Shown piece after piece: positions 33,801-43,799 of a DNA stretch of 64,000 nt. Source of the stretch: Sesamum alatum (taxonomy: Eukaryota; Streptophyta; Magnoliopsida; Lamiales; Pedaliaceae). Within the stretch, counting starts at the first letter, position 1; every line of letters starts with the position of its first letter. Where the stretch lies: assembly GCA_034509735.1 (NCBI GenBank), contig JACGWO010000008.1, positions 17,495,864-17,559,863 of the forward strand, read 5' to 3'. Made by a program: the position numbers and the translations under genes. The notes beneath the pieces are model-generated. The model ran no database searches, was not told where the DNA came from, and was given only the letters and a program-made list of their open reading frames with translations.

Positions 33801-35651
33801 GGAATCCAAATCCTCTGGAATTCTCTGGCAGAGACCAAGACCAAGACCAAGACAATGGTGTCCAGTCCATTCAATAGACAGAGAAGACTGAAGTACATAG
33901 ATAAATAATCAGAATCTCGAACTTCATAGGTTCTGTTAGTGTCTATACAGCCCCTCACTATAAGGTCCTACCTGAATCTAAAAAAGATGAAACAAAACAA
34001 TTGAACACATGAAAACATCATTATCAGTGGAATGGGTCTTCAAGTACTTGGTAAGATGTGAACATAACTGCATATTAGGATCTTCACTTAAGTTCAAACT
34101 CCAATAGACAGATCAGGTGGCCCATTAGACACAAAGTCCATTATGACATAAGAAAACTTATTTTCCAAGTCTCAAATTAATTCTCTGATGCTCAGCTCTC
34201 ATTAGTTAATACCTTACAAGTAAACAAATAGAATCTCTCAATTGTGTTAAATCAGCATTTGAAGATATTTAGCGGAGTTTTTGAACCATCACAAAAACTT
34301 GTTCCAGTCTTTTTCTCAACTTTTAGCTGCATTTCTACAGAATTCATCCAAAATGTGGGTTACAAACACTCATTTGTCAACAGAAGTGGCCATGGTGTCC
34401 CAACTCCAAACAACATTTTTTGTTTTTTGTTTTTTAGTAACAACTCCGACCAACTTGCAGAGTGTCATTTTATCATCTTCAAATTACAGTGAGATTATCG
34501 ACCAGAAAATAATTGATCCTGCGTTCCCATTACAAAAATGGAGTGGAATTTCCATTCCACCTATCCGCACCCAGGCCACAAGATACTATTAAGGCTCTAC
34601 TCATTTGTGCGAGAAAAATCTACCGAGAAAAACAAACCATTGAACCATTACCACAGGCTTTAACATTTTGAATGTTCCCGACTATATAGGATCCTCTATC
34701 GAATGAATAACCATTTCAGCACGTTTAGAACTTCTGGCCCAATCAAATTAAGTTGAGCATTGAAAACACAGATTCAACTGTTCTTTCAAGTACAAAGATA
34801 CGAAAACTTGTTAAAGGATCTCCTCACTGCTTCCAAGTTGTTCTCCCAAGACAAAATTAAGAAATTACTGAAAAACAATTCCAAGTATCAACTACCAGCA
34901 TCAAGTTCAGAATTTTCACAATACCAACATCAAAAAAGAGTAATGTGTATTATCAAACAAGAATAACATCGCAACAGAATCAATAACAGACTCATCAAAG
35001 ATTAATAAACCAAATATAAATCTGTTCTTCACTAAATACCTTTGCATTTTCTCCGAACTCTTTCTTGAAAATACCAAAGGCACCAGGGCCACAAACATCA
35101 TGAGTCATTAAAATATCCACATTGACCCACACATTCTCACCAGGGCTCAACTGGGATTTCTCCGAAGCCCTTGCCAGTATCTTCTCAGTCATGGTCATTC
35201 CAGTCTTCACCTGAAACAGTAAACAAATTCACCCAAAAACCACAATTAAACTCCAACAAATCAACAAACACCTGTTCGAAAATCTCAAAAATAACCTATA
35301 AAACCGCATTACCGCGCCAGTAGTCGAAGGTTTGCGCTCGGACTGTTGAGGTGCCATCACAGACACTATTTTAGCGGCGGCCCGCTTCCTGGAAGCCGGT
35401 GCAGAAACTGCAAATGTAGCCGCCTGTGAACGGAAAGCTGACAAGCCCACATCTTTCTGCACAACCCAGAAACAAAAACAAGAAATTCGTCAGCCAAAAC
35501 TCTCTCACAAGACCGCAACAAGGCAATCAAAAAAATTTGCCCGCTTATCATGAGTGCCACACTTCTCCAGCTGCAGCCCAAGAATTAGCGGACACTAAAC
35601 AAATACACGTACCTTCTCAACGAGAAGCGAGGAGCTTGGAGAGGAAGCCAT
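27674..35651 (-). CDS. IIL1: Isopropylmalate isomerase large subunit, plastid (15 exons, one exon frameshifted)
   Basis: Large subunit of 3-isopropylmalate dehydratase, a [4Fe-4S] aconitase-family enzyme that, with a small subunit, interconverts 2- and 3-isopropylmalate for leucine synthesis in the plastid stroma. Exons (minus strand): 35651-35613, 35456-35313, 35210-35040, 33061-32909, 32818-32750, 32648-32532, 31366-31291, 31181-31104, 30999-30904, 30574-30525, 30030-29976, 29734-29603, 29036-28989, 28660-28502, 27814-27674. Apart from exon 7 they join in phase to about 508 codons, the usual plant length. MASSPSSS opens a Ser/Ala/Arg-rich transit peptide of about 60 residues. Then come GTDSHT (196-201), GSCTGGK with Cys375, and [10 protein letters not shown] with Cys444 and Cys447, the three cluster ligands. 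The C-terminus is REFLQ. All introns are GT-AG except the last, which is GC-AG. Exon 7 has one extra base (31301-31304), shifting the frame to a TGA in exon 8. The residue at 331 is Arg from a codon split across exons 10 and 11. Identification is firm; whether this allele works is open. Confidence 0.95.
27815..28501 (-). other. IIL1: GC-AG intron of IIL1 (last intron)
   Basis: After CCTCAG (exon 14 end at 28502) the intron begins GCAAGT, not GT. The upstream CAG and following AAGT are the strong context typical of functional GC donors. The acceptor is TGCAG before GTCTGTGTTTCA at 27814. Using this donor keeps the [14 protein letters not shown] reading frame that the family requires, so the assignment is secure. 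Confidence 0.85.
28724..28962 (-). mobile_element. MITE of the 'GTTTGTGTTTTC' family in an IIL1 intron
   Basis: The ends TTTGTTTGTGTTTTCATT and AAATAAAACACAAACAAA are inverted repeats about 225 bp apart. The interior matches, in reverse, the copy at 31979-32204. It lies in intron 13 (28661-28988) and adds no coding sequence. Superfamily unassigned; the TIR style resembles hAT-type MITEs. Confidence 0.6.
30819..30876. repeat. (GA)n microsatellite in an IIL1 intron
   Basis: Uninterrupted run of 29 GA units within intron 9 (30575-30903), about 30 bp from the 3' side of exon 9 on the minus strand. Confidence 0.95.
31301..31304 (-). other. IIL1: One-base insertion in IIL1 exon 7
   Basis: The exon reads ...GCAAAAGATTTTGATTTTGCAA. 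The family needs AKD followed by LILQ here, which would require GATTTG; one extra T (A on the plus strand, run 31301-31304) gives KDFDFA. The exon is 76 bp where 75 keeps the phase of exon 8 ([13 protein letters not shown]). Read as is, translation meets TGA at 31173-31171 after 259 residues, before all three cluster cysteines. Confidence 0.9.
31979..32204 (+). mobile_element. MITE of the 'GTTTGTGTTTTC' family in an IIL1 intron
   Basis: Lies in intron 6 (31367-32531). The left end GCCTATTTGTTTGTGTTTTC and the complement of the right end (GCCTGTTTGCGTGTGTACTC) form diverged terminal inverted repeats. It is the same family as 28724-28962 and 27182-27410. No clear target duplication. Confidence 0.6.
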
Positions 35652-35950
35652 GGTCATAATTCGATGTGCTTTTCGTGTAACTTAAACGAAGGGTTGGTGG
35701 AGTGTTGAGGTGCAAAGTAAGTGTATGATTTGTGTTTTTCTTCTCCTTTCCCTGTTTCTGTTCTTTTTTCCTTCCCTCTTTTTGTCTTTTGTTGTTTCTT
35801 CTTCTGTTGTGTCGGCCGGCGGCTGGTGGAAAATTCTGACGATGAGCATTGATATCAATCGACTACGGATCGTCCGTGACGAAAAATATTCATGTCGTTT
35901 TGAAATGATAATTGCATTCAATTTGACGTGCAATATTTATATCATTTTTG
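35652..35950 (-). promoter_or_regulatory. IIL1: IIL1 5' leader and proximal promoter
   Basis: Upstream of the ATG the minus strand has an A/G-rich leader rich in GAAGAAAAA and AAAGGAGAAG tracts. A possible TATA element, GATATAAATATTG, lies at 35930-35944, about 280 bp before the ATG. No transcription start can be fixed from sequence alone. Confidence 0.3.
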
Positions 35951-36079
35951 TATAATATTATTATTATTTAAATGTAGTGATAGAGAGTGAGTATGTTATT
36001 TGAAATTATTTTTATTTTTATGTAATAATAAGTTATAGAAAAAATTGAGCAAAACTCTATATTTTGTAGAGTTAGCTCC

Positions 36080-36792
36080 GAGGTATTGCACATGTGGTTC
36101 CCACCTTACCGAGTTAGCAACTTAAGTGCCAAAATTTGAAAAATTAAATAATTTTGATCCTCTTGGTAAATAAATATTAAAAATAGATGGAAAAATTTAC
36201 AGGGGAAATCATGAAAAATGTCTCAAGCATCCTACCACCACACGCATAAAAATATGAGTTTTTAAATTCAATGATATGGATACTTTAACATAAAAAAAAA
36301 TCAGAAAAACATGTTTATTACATATAAAATCATATACAGAAATAAAATCACTTAAACTTTAAAAAATTTACAGTAATTTGAGGGTTACGTGGTTTAATTG
36401 CGAGTTCCTCAATGCCATTCTTGAAGCCAAAGTTCCTTCGCTTTAAGACATTGATCTTTCAACAAATTTCAATGATTTTGAAGCAAAAATTTGGGTGCCA
36501 ATTTGAGCAAATTCGATATTAGGGTTTTCACTAATTTTGGGGATTTTGACTTTTGATTTCCACAATGCCCATGTGCTAGTGTCCAACATAGCAGTAAGTG
36601 ACTTTTTCTTTTTTTTTTTTCTTTGACAAGTCAGCAACTAGTTAACTAACGGATCATGTGCGTTCCACGTGCATGCTTTTTGTCTATTTTTTTATGTTCC
36701 CGTTTGCTAAGAAAATCAAAAGTGTCATATTTTTCAAACTTTGGAACTTTGTTGACTCCAAAAAGCGGGAGAGCACATGTGCAACAACCTCT
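36080..36792. repeat. Fold-back repeat upstream of IIL1
   Basis: GAGGTATTGCACATGTG at 36080 and GAGGTTGTTGCACATGTG read as the complement from 36792 begin inverted arms of about 90 bp that also share CCAAAATTTGAAAAAT-like blocks. The spacer of about 500 bp has no convincing gene. It is probably another long-TIR non-autonomous transposon. Outer ends and target duplication are not resolved. Confidence 0.5.
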
Positions 36793-37019
36793 GTCTAATG
36801 GGGCAAAAGAATGCAAATTTGCCAAAAAAGTTGAAAGTTAAATAATCATAAAAATTGAGAATGTTCAAAAACAAAATTAAAAGTGAAAAAAAAAAATAAT
36901 GTTGGAGTGATTAAAAAAACATATTAATATTTACAATTTTATCAATAAGTTGCAAAAATTAGTATAAAGTTGCAATAATTTCACAACTACTACCAACGGG
37001 TTCTTTATTTCAGGTTTAA

Positions 37020-37920
37020 GACTTCAGTGGGTAATGGGGAAAGGTATTGAAGGGGGGTCTTGGCTCTTCCAGAGCCAACCTATTGTCATGCAAAGGGAGC
37101 CTAGGTTACCTTTGCGTAAGCATAGCCATACACAAAGTGCCAGTCTGGATAAAAGTAAAACATCTTCCAACGGAGTTTTTAATGGATGATGGTCATAGCA
37201 TGGTGGCTAGTGGTATGATCAAGCTACTATACCCGGATGCGATCACGCATTCTTACAGGCAACCGTATCTGGATTGCCTGGGATGGAATTGAAATAGATG
37301 TAGTGTTTTTGGAGGTCCAAAGGCAGATAATCCATTGCAAAGTGAGCAATAGACAATTGCACACCTCTTGTTTGATGAAAATCGTCCGTGGGAAAAATTA
37401 ACTAGGAGCAAGGAGGGAACTAAGGGATACTATTAAGAAGTTGGTAGATGCAATACAAGAAATGCCTTGGGTACTAAAAGGGGACTTTAACACAGTTCTG
37501 ATGCTAGTGAGGTATGTGGCTGAGTAGTAGACAACACCTAGCCATAGAGGAATTCAATCAATGTATCATTCATGCCGGTCTTCTTACTCTGCCTATGCAG
37601 GGTATATGATGGTCACGTGTCATAATAGTAGTGAAGGTCCATGAAGTTTATGGAAAAAAATTGGACAAAGTTATGGTCAATGAAGTGTGGATGGAATACT
37701 GGCCTGATAGTTTCTATATTAGTAGCAATGTTAGAACTTCATATCATTCTCCCCTAATTTTGCAAGGTGGCAGGGTGCACAGGGAGCCTGAGATGTTTCG
37801 GTTTGACAACTATTGGCCAAGTCATTTAGAAAGGTGGCAAGGTGGCAGGGTGCACAAGGAGCCTGGGATGATTCGGTTTGACAACTATTTGGCTAAGTCA
37901 CCTGGCTTCTTATAATTAAT
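37020..37920 (+). pseudogene. LINE endonuclease fragment (truncated copy)
   Basis: A 5'-truncated and 3'-truncated LINE piece. The frame around 37400-37510 reads RRELRDTIKKLVDAIQEMPWVLKGDFNTVL; WVLKGDFN is a core motif of the LINE apurinic endonuclease that nicks the target DNA. Later come SLWKKLDKV-like and NEVWMEYWPDS (37631 frame) and a RFDNYW motif. A 73-bp stretch from GGTGGCAGGGTGCACA to TTTGACAACTATT is duplicated head to tail at about 37766 and 37839, the second copy slightly changed. No RT follows; a second, independent endonuclease starts at about 37990. Confidence 0.65.
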
Positions 37921-37989
37921 GCACCTTCTCAAGAAGGTGTTTGACACTACGTCATAGGGAAGTCAGGTTTTGTTGGCTAGATGTAGTTT

Positions 37990-40900
37990 TGTTGGTTAGT
38001 CAGGTTCATTGGTGGAGATTTTAATTTAGTTATTGCAGTATCAGAACGCTCCAATAGGACGTACCCGGCGCACCACTCGATAGAGGAGTTCAATGAAGCC
38101 ATATTCGATAGTGGTCTCTTGGATGTGGGGATATGAGGGGAGCCCTTATACTTGGACTGATCATTGCCTCTGGCAGCGCCTCGATCGAGTGCTTTTCTCC
38201 AGCGAATAGGTTAACACCCTTCCTCGAGCAACGGTCCGGCATATGCCCCGGTCTTCTTCGGATCATTGTCCGCTTCTGATACAGGCTCAGCTTAATGTGA
38301 CAACTGGCCCCTCGGCGTTCCGTTTTCAGAACATGTGGTCACGTCACCCGGATTTTTTTGGAGGTTGTGAAGATGAGCTGGTCGTTTCCTATGGTTGGGC
38401 GGGCGTCGCTAAACTCTCCGAGAAGCTTAAGTGGCTCAAACATCGCCTCAAGGATTCGAATAAAGCAGTCTTTTGGGGACATCTTTGCTAATATAAAACG
38501 TGTTGAAGCTGTTGCGTCCGAGGCTGAGCGGTGATATGATCAGCACCCCTTGGATGATGCGCTTTTGGATATGATTAGCTATCAAAGAGGACTATTGGCG
38601 TCAGAAGGCCGTGTGTAAGTGGTTCTCGAGGGGCGAGCGGAACACAAAATTTTTTCACTCATTGGTCCAGAAAAAACAAGCTCGGACCTTCATATCAGCG
38701 ATCTCGATGGATGGGCACTCCGTGTATGACGCAAGTTCGATTTCGACATCGGGAGTTGATCACTTTCGACAGCTCCTGACCGCAGTTAATCCTCCCCCCC
38801 TCCCCACTGTCGCTGCGTTCCATTCCTCGGCTAGTTTCGGCTGTACAGGGGGACGCCCTCACATGTACCACCACTATTGACGAGGTGAAGCAAGTATTGT
38901 TCGGGATGGCTGCGGGAAGTGCTGCCGGCCCAGATGGTTTCAACGCTTTTTTCTACCATGTCTGTTAGGATATCATTAAGGAGGACGTGGTGGAGGCGGT
39001 GAATGACTTCTTAAATGGCACCCCTCTGCCGGTGGGTATCACCGCAACCATGATTGTGCTCATTCCGAAAGTTAAGCATCCATCGGCATGGAGTGAGTAT
39101 CGCCCGATCAGCTTGTGTAACACTGCTAATAAAATCTTGACCAAGCTGTTGAATGACTGTCTTCGTCATCTTTTGCCGGACTTGATCTCCCCTAATAAAA
39201 GTGGCTTCATCCGACTCGACAGATTGGAGATAATATTCTCCTTGATCAGGAGATCATGCACTCTGTGGGTGTGACTCGACAAGATTGGAATTTCGCGCTG
39301 AAGCTTGATATGGCTAAGTCATACGATAAGGTTGGTTGGGACTTCTTAGTGGCGGTCCTAGAACACCTCGGCTTACCTAGTAGATGGACGACCCTCATCC
39401 GTAACTGCATAAGTAATTGTTGGTTTTCTGTGCTTATTAACGACTCGGCTCATGGTTTCTTTAAATCCTCCAGGGGTCTTCGGCAAGGTGATCCGCTCTC
39501 CCCCGTCGCTATTCGTCCTTGCCTCGGAGTACCTCTCAAGGAATCTCAACAATCTATTTGACCTGTCGCCTCCATGGGTTTCAAGGAAGTACGGGCGTCT
39601 CGCATCTTGCCTATGCGGATGACGTGCTCATTTTTACCAATACCAAATAGGGGAGCCTGGAGCGCATCATGGAATTCCTGCGGGAGTATGAGGCGATGTT
39701 CGTCCAGAGTGTCAACCCGGCAAAGAGTTCTTACATTATTGCACTGTCGGCTCCACTCTTGGTCAAACGCCGCACCAAGCGCATTACAGATTTCACACTT
39801 CAACCTTTCCATTTTTGCTACTTGGGGCGCCTATTTATGTGGGGCGACAACGCATTGATTATTTTGAGGGGCTGCTCGATGCTATGTCATCAAAATTGGG
39901 GGATGGGAGAAGAAATTCCTATAGTTTGGAGGTCGTCTACAACTGATCAAATCGGTCCTCCTAGCAATGTCGGTGCACTTAATGGCAGTGTTCCATCCGC
40001 CGAAAGGGGTCATTGTGCGTATGGAAAGGATGCTTAATAATTCTTTTGGGGCTCATCGGGGACCATCAAGCATTTGCATTAGGCCTCTTGGCAACGAATA
40101 TGTGGTCCGGTGGAGGAAGGAGGGCTTGGGGTGCGCGCCCTCTCGGAGTTCATAACAGCTTTCTTTGCCAAACTGTGGTGGCACTTTCGGACGAGTAATT
40201 CATTGTGGGCTGAGTTCCTTCGCTGGAAGTATTTTATGAAATCCTGTGTGGCGTCCAAAAAGCTCCCTACCGTGAGCTCCCCGCAGTGGTGTCGTCTCCA
40301 ACGGGCGAACGTGGCGGCAGAACGGTGCCTTTTTGGGCGCTGGGACGTGGCGATCTTTGTTCTGGCACAAGTTGTGGCTGGACGACTATTCCATTGCAGA
40401 TTTGGTTCAACCTCCTCTTGTGCTCCATGATAAAGTCTCTAATTATTGGCACCGAGGCCATTGGGACGACGCCAAGTTACAACCTGTCCTGCCAGCTTCT
40501 TTGGTCACGCGAGTGCTGCAGATCCCCTTCGATCCAACCGCCAAAGACATATCGTGTTGGGGGTTGGATCCCACTGGAATGTTCTCTCTGAAATCAGCGG
40601 TCGAATTGAACAGAAACGGCAGGATCTCTCGACCCCTCCTGAAGGACTTATGGCACAAGACGATCTCTCCGTCTATCTCCATTTTTGCGTGGCGTCTGCA
40701 ACATAATTTTTTGCCAGTAGATGAACAGCTTCAAGAGAAGGGCATCTCGATAGCCTCTCGATGTCAGTGTTGCGCTGATTGTGAAACGATCCCGCATCTC
40801 TTCCTCATTGGGTGGGTGGTTAAGGAGGTATGGACATACTTTGGCTCGTTGTTTTCTTTCTCTCCCCCAGAAACTCAACACGTTGCATCGATGTTGCACG

Positions 40901-41807
40901 CCTCGAAACTTTCGAGCCCTTCCATTCAGAGGGGCCACGTTCTCTTGCTTGTGCCTGTCCTCATCCTTTGGTTCATGTGGCGGTGTCGTAATGAGGCCAA
41001 ATTCGACAATATCCAGCTCACCTCCTCACGGGTCATTCGTAAGGTTTCTGGGCAACTGTTGTGTCTGTATCAGGCAGGCGTTTTCGGGGCTTCTAACTGG
41101 AAAGGTGACCTCCATAGTGCAACAAAGCTGGGCTTTGTGTTTGAGAAGCTTAAGCCTATGCGCCCAATCAGGATTCAATGGCGGCGACCGCCGGAGGGGT
41201 GGTGGAAACTTAAATCCGATGGTGCTTCTAAAGGGAATCGGGGTTGCGCTGGCGCCGGGGGCATGGTGCGCGACAACCGTGGCAGTCTCATTCTTGCCTT
41301 CTTGGATTTCTTGGACGTTCAAACAGTCACTTTCGTTGAGCTCTTTGCGGTGATTCGTGGTATAGAATTGGCTCACGATGCTGGTCGTTGTCGCTTGTGG
41401 GTGGAAGTGGATGCACAGGCTATCATTCATTTGATTCTAAAGGATCAAGGCCATTGGCGGATACAACACTTGCTTACACGCCTTTGGGTCTTCCATCGGC
41501 ACATGAACGTGGTTTTCTCGCATATCTATAGAGAGGGGAACCAATCGACTGACTTCCTCGCGGATTTGGCATGCCACCAGCGTCATTCCCAGGTTTTCAC
41601 CCAAGCGGAGGGATGCCTTGCACCGCTTCTTCGTCTCGACAATCTCTTTCCGAATTTTCATTTCTAGACTAGTGATTCTTTTGTATAGGGACTAGTACTC
41701 CTCATTTTTCGCTTTAAATTGTACAGGTTTCCTTAATTTTGAATAAATAGGTAGGGGTCCTCCCAACCCCCCGCCACAACATCGACGGCTTGATGAAAAA
41801 AAAAAAG
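37990..41807 (+). mobile_element. LINE with EN, RT, zf-RVT and RNase H, 5'-truncated
   Basis: The order is complete from mid-endonuclease to tail. Endonuclease: GGDFNLVIAVSER near 38010, an SPYTWTDHCLWQRLDRVL stretch near 38140-38190, SSDHCPLLI near 38255. Then RFQNMWSRHPDF and KWFSRGERNTKFFHSLV. RT: IVLIPKVKHPSAWSEYRPISLCNT (39055-39125), ALKLDMAKSYDKVGWDFL, SSRGLRQGDPLSP, and the catalytic HLAYADDVLIFTNTK near 39606-39650 in a shifted frame. zf-RVT and RNase H follow in an intact frame (40333-41667). The 3' UTR ends in an A run at about 41797-41807. Stops and frame shifts at several places in EN and RT (for example near 38520, 38880, 39225, 39560) disable it. It is the best-preserved member of the family also seen at 7205-18760 and 18766-19085. 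Confidence 0.85.
40333..41667 (+). CDS. Intact LINE zf-RVT/RNase H reading frame (444 codons)
   Basis: This is the undamaged C-terminal part of the LINE polyprotein. Residues about 75-175 are the zf-RVT region: WGLDPTGMFSLKSAVEL, LWHKTISPSISIFAWRLQHNFLPVDEQL, then RCQCCADCETIPHLF with the Cys/His cluster. Residues about 290-415 are an RNase H-like domain (RVT_3): SDGASKGNRG (Asp296), FVELFAVIRGIELA (Glu336), WVEVDAQAIIHLI (Asp360) and GNQSTDFLADLA (Asp407), so the four acidic catalytic positions are present. RNase H would remove the RNA strand during target-primed reverse transcription. The ATG at 40333 is only the first in this frame; upstream it continues from RT through a frame break. No separate host function is implied. 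Confidence 0.7.
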   Translation: MGAGTWRSLFWHKLWLDDYSIADLVQPPLVLHDKVSNYWHRGHWDDAKLQPVLPASLVTRVLQIPFDPTAKDISCWGLDPTGMFSLKSAVELNRNGRISRPLLKDLWHKTISPSISIFAWRLQHNFLPVDEQLQEKGISIASRCQCCADCETIPHLFLIGWVVKEVWTYFGSLFSFSPPETQHVASMLHASKLSSPSIQRGHVLLLVPVLILWFMWRCRNEAKFDNIQLTSSRVIRKVSGQLLCLYQAGVFGASNWKGDLHSATKLGFVFEKLKPMRPIRIQWRRPPEGWWKLKSDGASKGNRGCAGAGGMVRDNRGSLILAFLDFLDVQTVTFVELFAVIRGIELAHDAGRCRLWVEVDAQAIIHLILKDQGHWRIQHLLTRLWVFHRHMNVVFSHIYREGNQSTDFLADLACHQRHSQVFTQAEGCLAPLLRLDNLFPNFHF

Positions 41808-43435
41808 TGTGACAACAGGGGATACAGTGGGCCAATAGAAGATGAAGGGGTCAACACCTATTGAATGCCTCCTCAAGAGCTCTCTTAGCTTCTATTTGTC
41901 ATCTACGGATGAAGAGAAACAAGCATAGATTTCAAGTTGCTTCTAAAACAGAAGAACAATTAATTAGCATGAGTTTAGAACAAGTTAAACAGAGGATTCT
42001 CAATGGTGGACTGCAACAATCCCTACAAGCATATGTTTTGTATAGACTTTGGCGGTTAACATGGTAGACATAGATTTCTTTAGATGCTTGTTGCTATTGT
42101 ACTTTGTACACCTTGTTTTTCCATTTATGAAATTAGGAAGTATGACTTGCGTTGTATGTTTAGAAATATATATTTGGAGATGAATTTATGTTTATTAGGT
42201 AAAAAAAAAAATATTTAGTTCATAATCTTATTATTTATATTTCTATCATTGAATCATTAGTATATACAATTATATTTTTTTTTTAAAAAAATTGATCGTA
42301 AATGTTTTAATTGATGAGGAAATCATTTAAGTCTATTAATTGTAAGTCACTGCTAAACTTAATTGATACTATTAAATGAAAAAATAATCCTTTAGATGGG
42401 AATTTTGCATTTCGTATTTACTAATTATTGTATTTGATGATCTTGTATTGGAACAAATTAACGCGAAAGTAAAATATAACAATAAAAGAAATAAAATTAA
42501 TTAGTCGGCGTCCCTTATTTTTGGAATTTTTATAAGGAATTTTAATTTAATAAAATTGATTATATTTTAATTCTTATATTGTTTTGTGTATGTTATGTTT
42601 TGTTTTTTATGACCATATCTTGATGTCTTTTATTTTTAAATTTATTGATGTGAAATAATTTTAAATTGATCATTGATTAACTATTGTTACTAAAAAAATA
42701 ATCTAATCATATCCATAGTTTTAGTATTTGTATTGCAAGATCCGATATATACCTATGCTAATTATATAGTACAACAACTTTTGAATTTTATCAAAATATT
42801 GTTTACATTGTTCATTAACTTTTTAATTTAAAATATTATTGCATAAAATATTAATTTTTTGCCTTTATTTGTAATTCTTAATTTTATATATTTAGTGTGT
42901 TTCTTGATCTTATTCATATTAATCTAATTGGTACTATTTGTTTCTTATTCATTAATGTATTATATTTCTACAAACTTAATCTTTTATGTGTATATAAAAT
43001 TATCTTATATTGAAAAAATCAAATCATAAGAGATTCACTCAATAATTAAGTTTTCATATGGGATTTCAAATTAATAGAAGTTAGTGCTTTTATTTGTTGA
43101 TATCTAATTTTATTCTTAATAAATAATTATTTCTTTTATGTTTTTTTATTTCTCATTTTTTCTATTTCTATCTTGAACATAATTTGCTCTTTTTCTATTT
43201 ATTATTATTACTAAGTTGATTCCCAAATATTTGTTGATATGAAAATGTAATATTATACAATTGAAATTTAGGCCACGCTAATATGTTAGTATACTTCTAA
43301 AATCTTACTTTTCATTGTTATCAATGTTTATTTGCTATTTTATAGAGCTTACCTTATTTTAGTAAATATGAGTCCATTCTTGTAGATTACTGATGGAGTA
43401 TCCCCAAGGAAAAGCGTATATACTGGGTTGCCTAG
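41808..43435. other. AT-rich intergenic DNA
   Basis: A 68-codon frame at 41861-42066 matches nothing recognised and is probably chance. The rest is very AT-rich spacer without repeats or genes that could be supported. Confidence 0.5.
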
Positions 43436-43439
43436 AGCA

Positions 43440-43700
43440 AACTTTGTGAGAGTAAGGATCGCGGCAGCATGGATTACCGGACCTTAGAGCCTTCAATATG
43501 GCCCTTGTTGCAAAGCAGACATGGAGGGTCCTAACTAAACCGGATAACCTACTTGGCAAAGTTTTGAAGGCCAGATACTTTTCGCGTTGTGACTTCTTGG
43601 AAGCGGGCCTTGGACATAACCCGTCAAGCACGTGGAGGAGCATTTGGATGTCCCAGACACTTATCTGCGTGAGCTGCAGATGGCGCATTTGGGACGTGAA
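43440..43700 (+). pseudogene. LINE fragment (RT C-terminal region)
   Basis: In the plus frame from 43498 comes MALVAKQTWRVLTKPDNLLGKVLKARYF, then GHNPSSTWRSIW. This is the conserved stretch after the LINE RT domain (usual form FN.ALLAKQ.WR....P..L..R.LKA.YFP). Preceding bases GGATTACCGGACCTTAGAGCC keep the GGLDFR-type phrase in a shifted frame. It is cut off after SQTL. Another LINE fragment with the next domain (zf-RVT) starts at 48492, after two copia remnants. Confidence 0.65.
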
Positions 43701-43799
43701 ATGAGAGTGAGAATGACTTCATGTGAGAAGATTCATGCTCATCGACATCAAGAGTTAAAGAATAATTTTTCGCTGTTAATTTGGAACTAGTGCCTGAGA

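Noticed and set aside
34244..34966. Plus-strand frames of 68-103 codons
   Set aside because: They lie wholly inside intron 3 of IIL1 on the opposite strand and resemble no protein.
41861..42067. 68-codon plus frame after the LINE tail
   Set aside because: No recognisable family and no supporting signals; too short to call.
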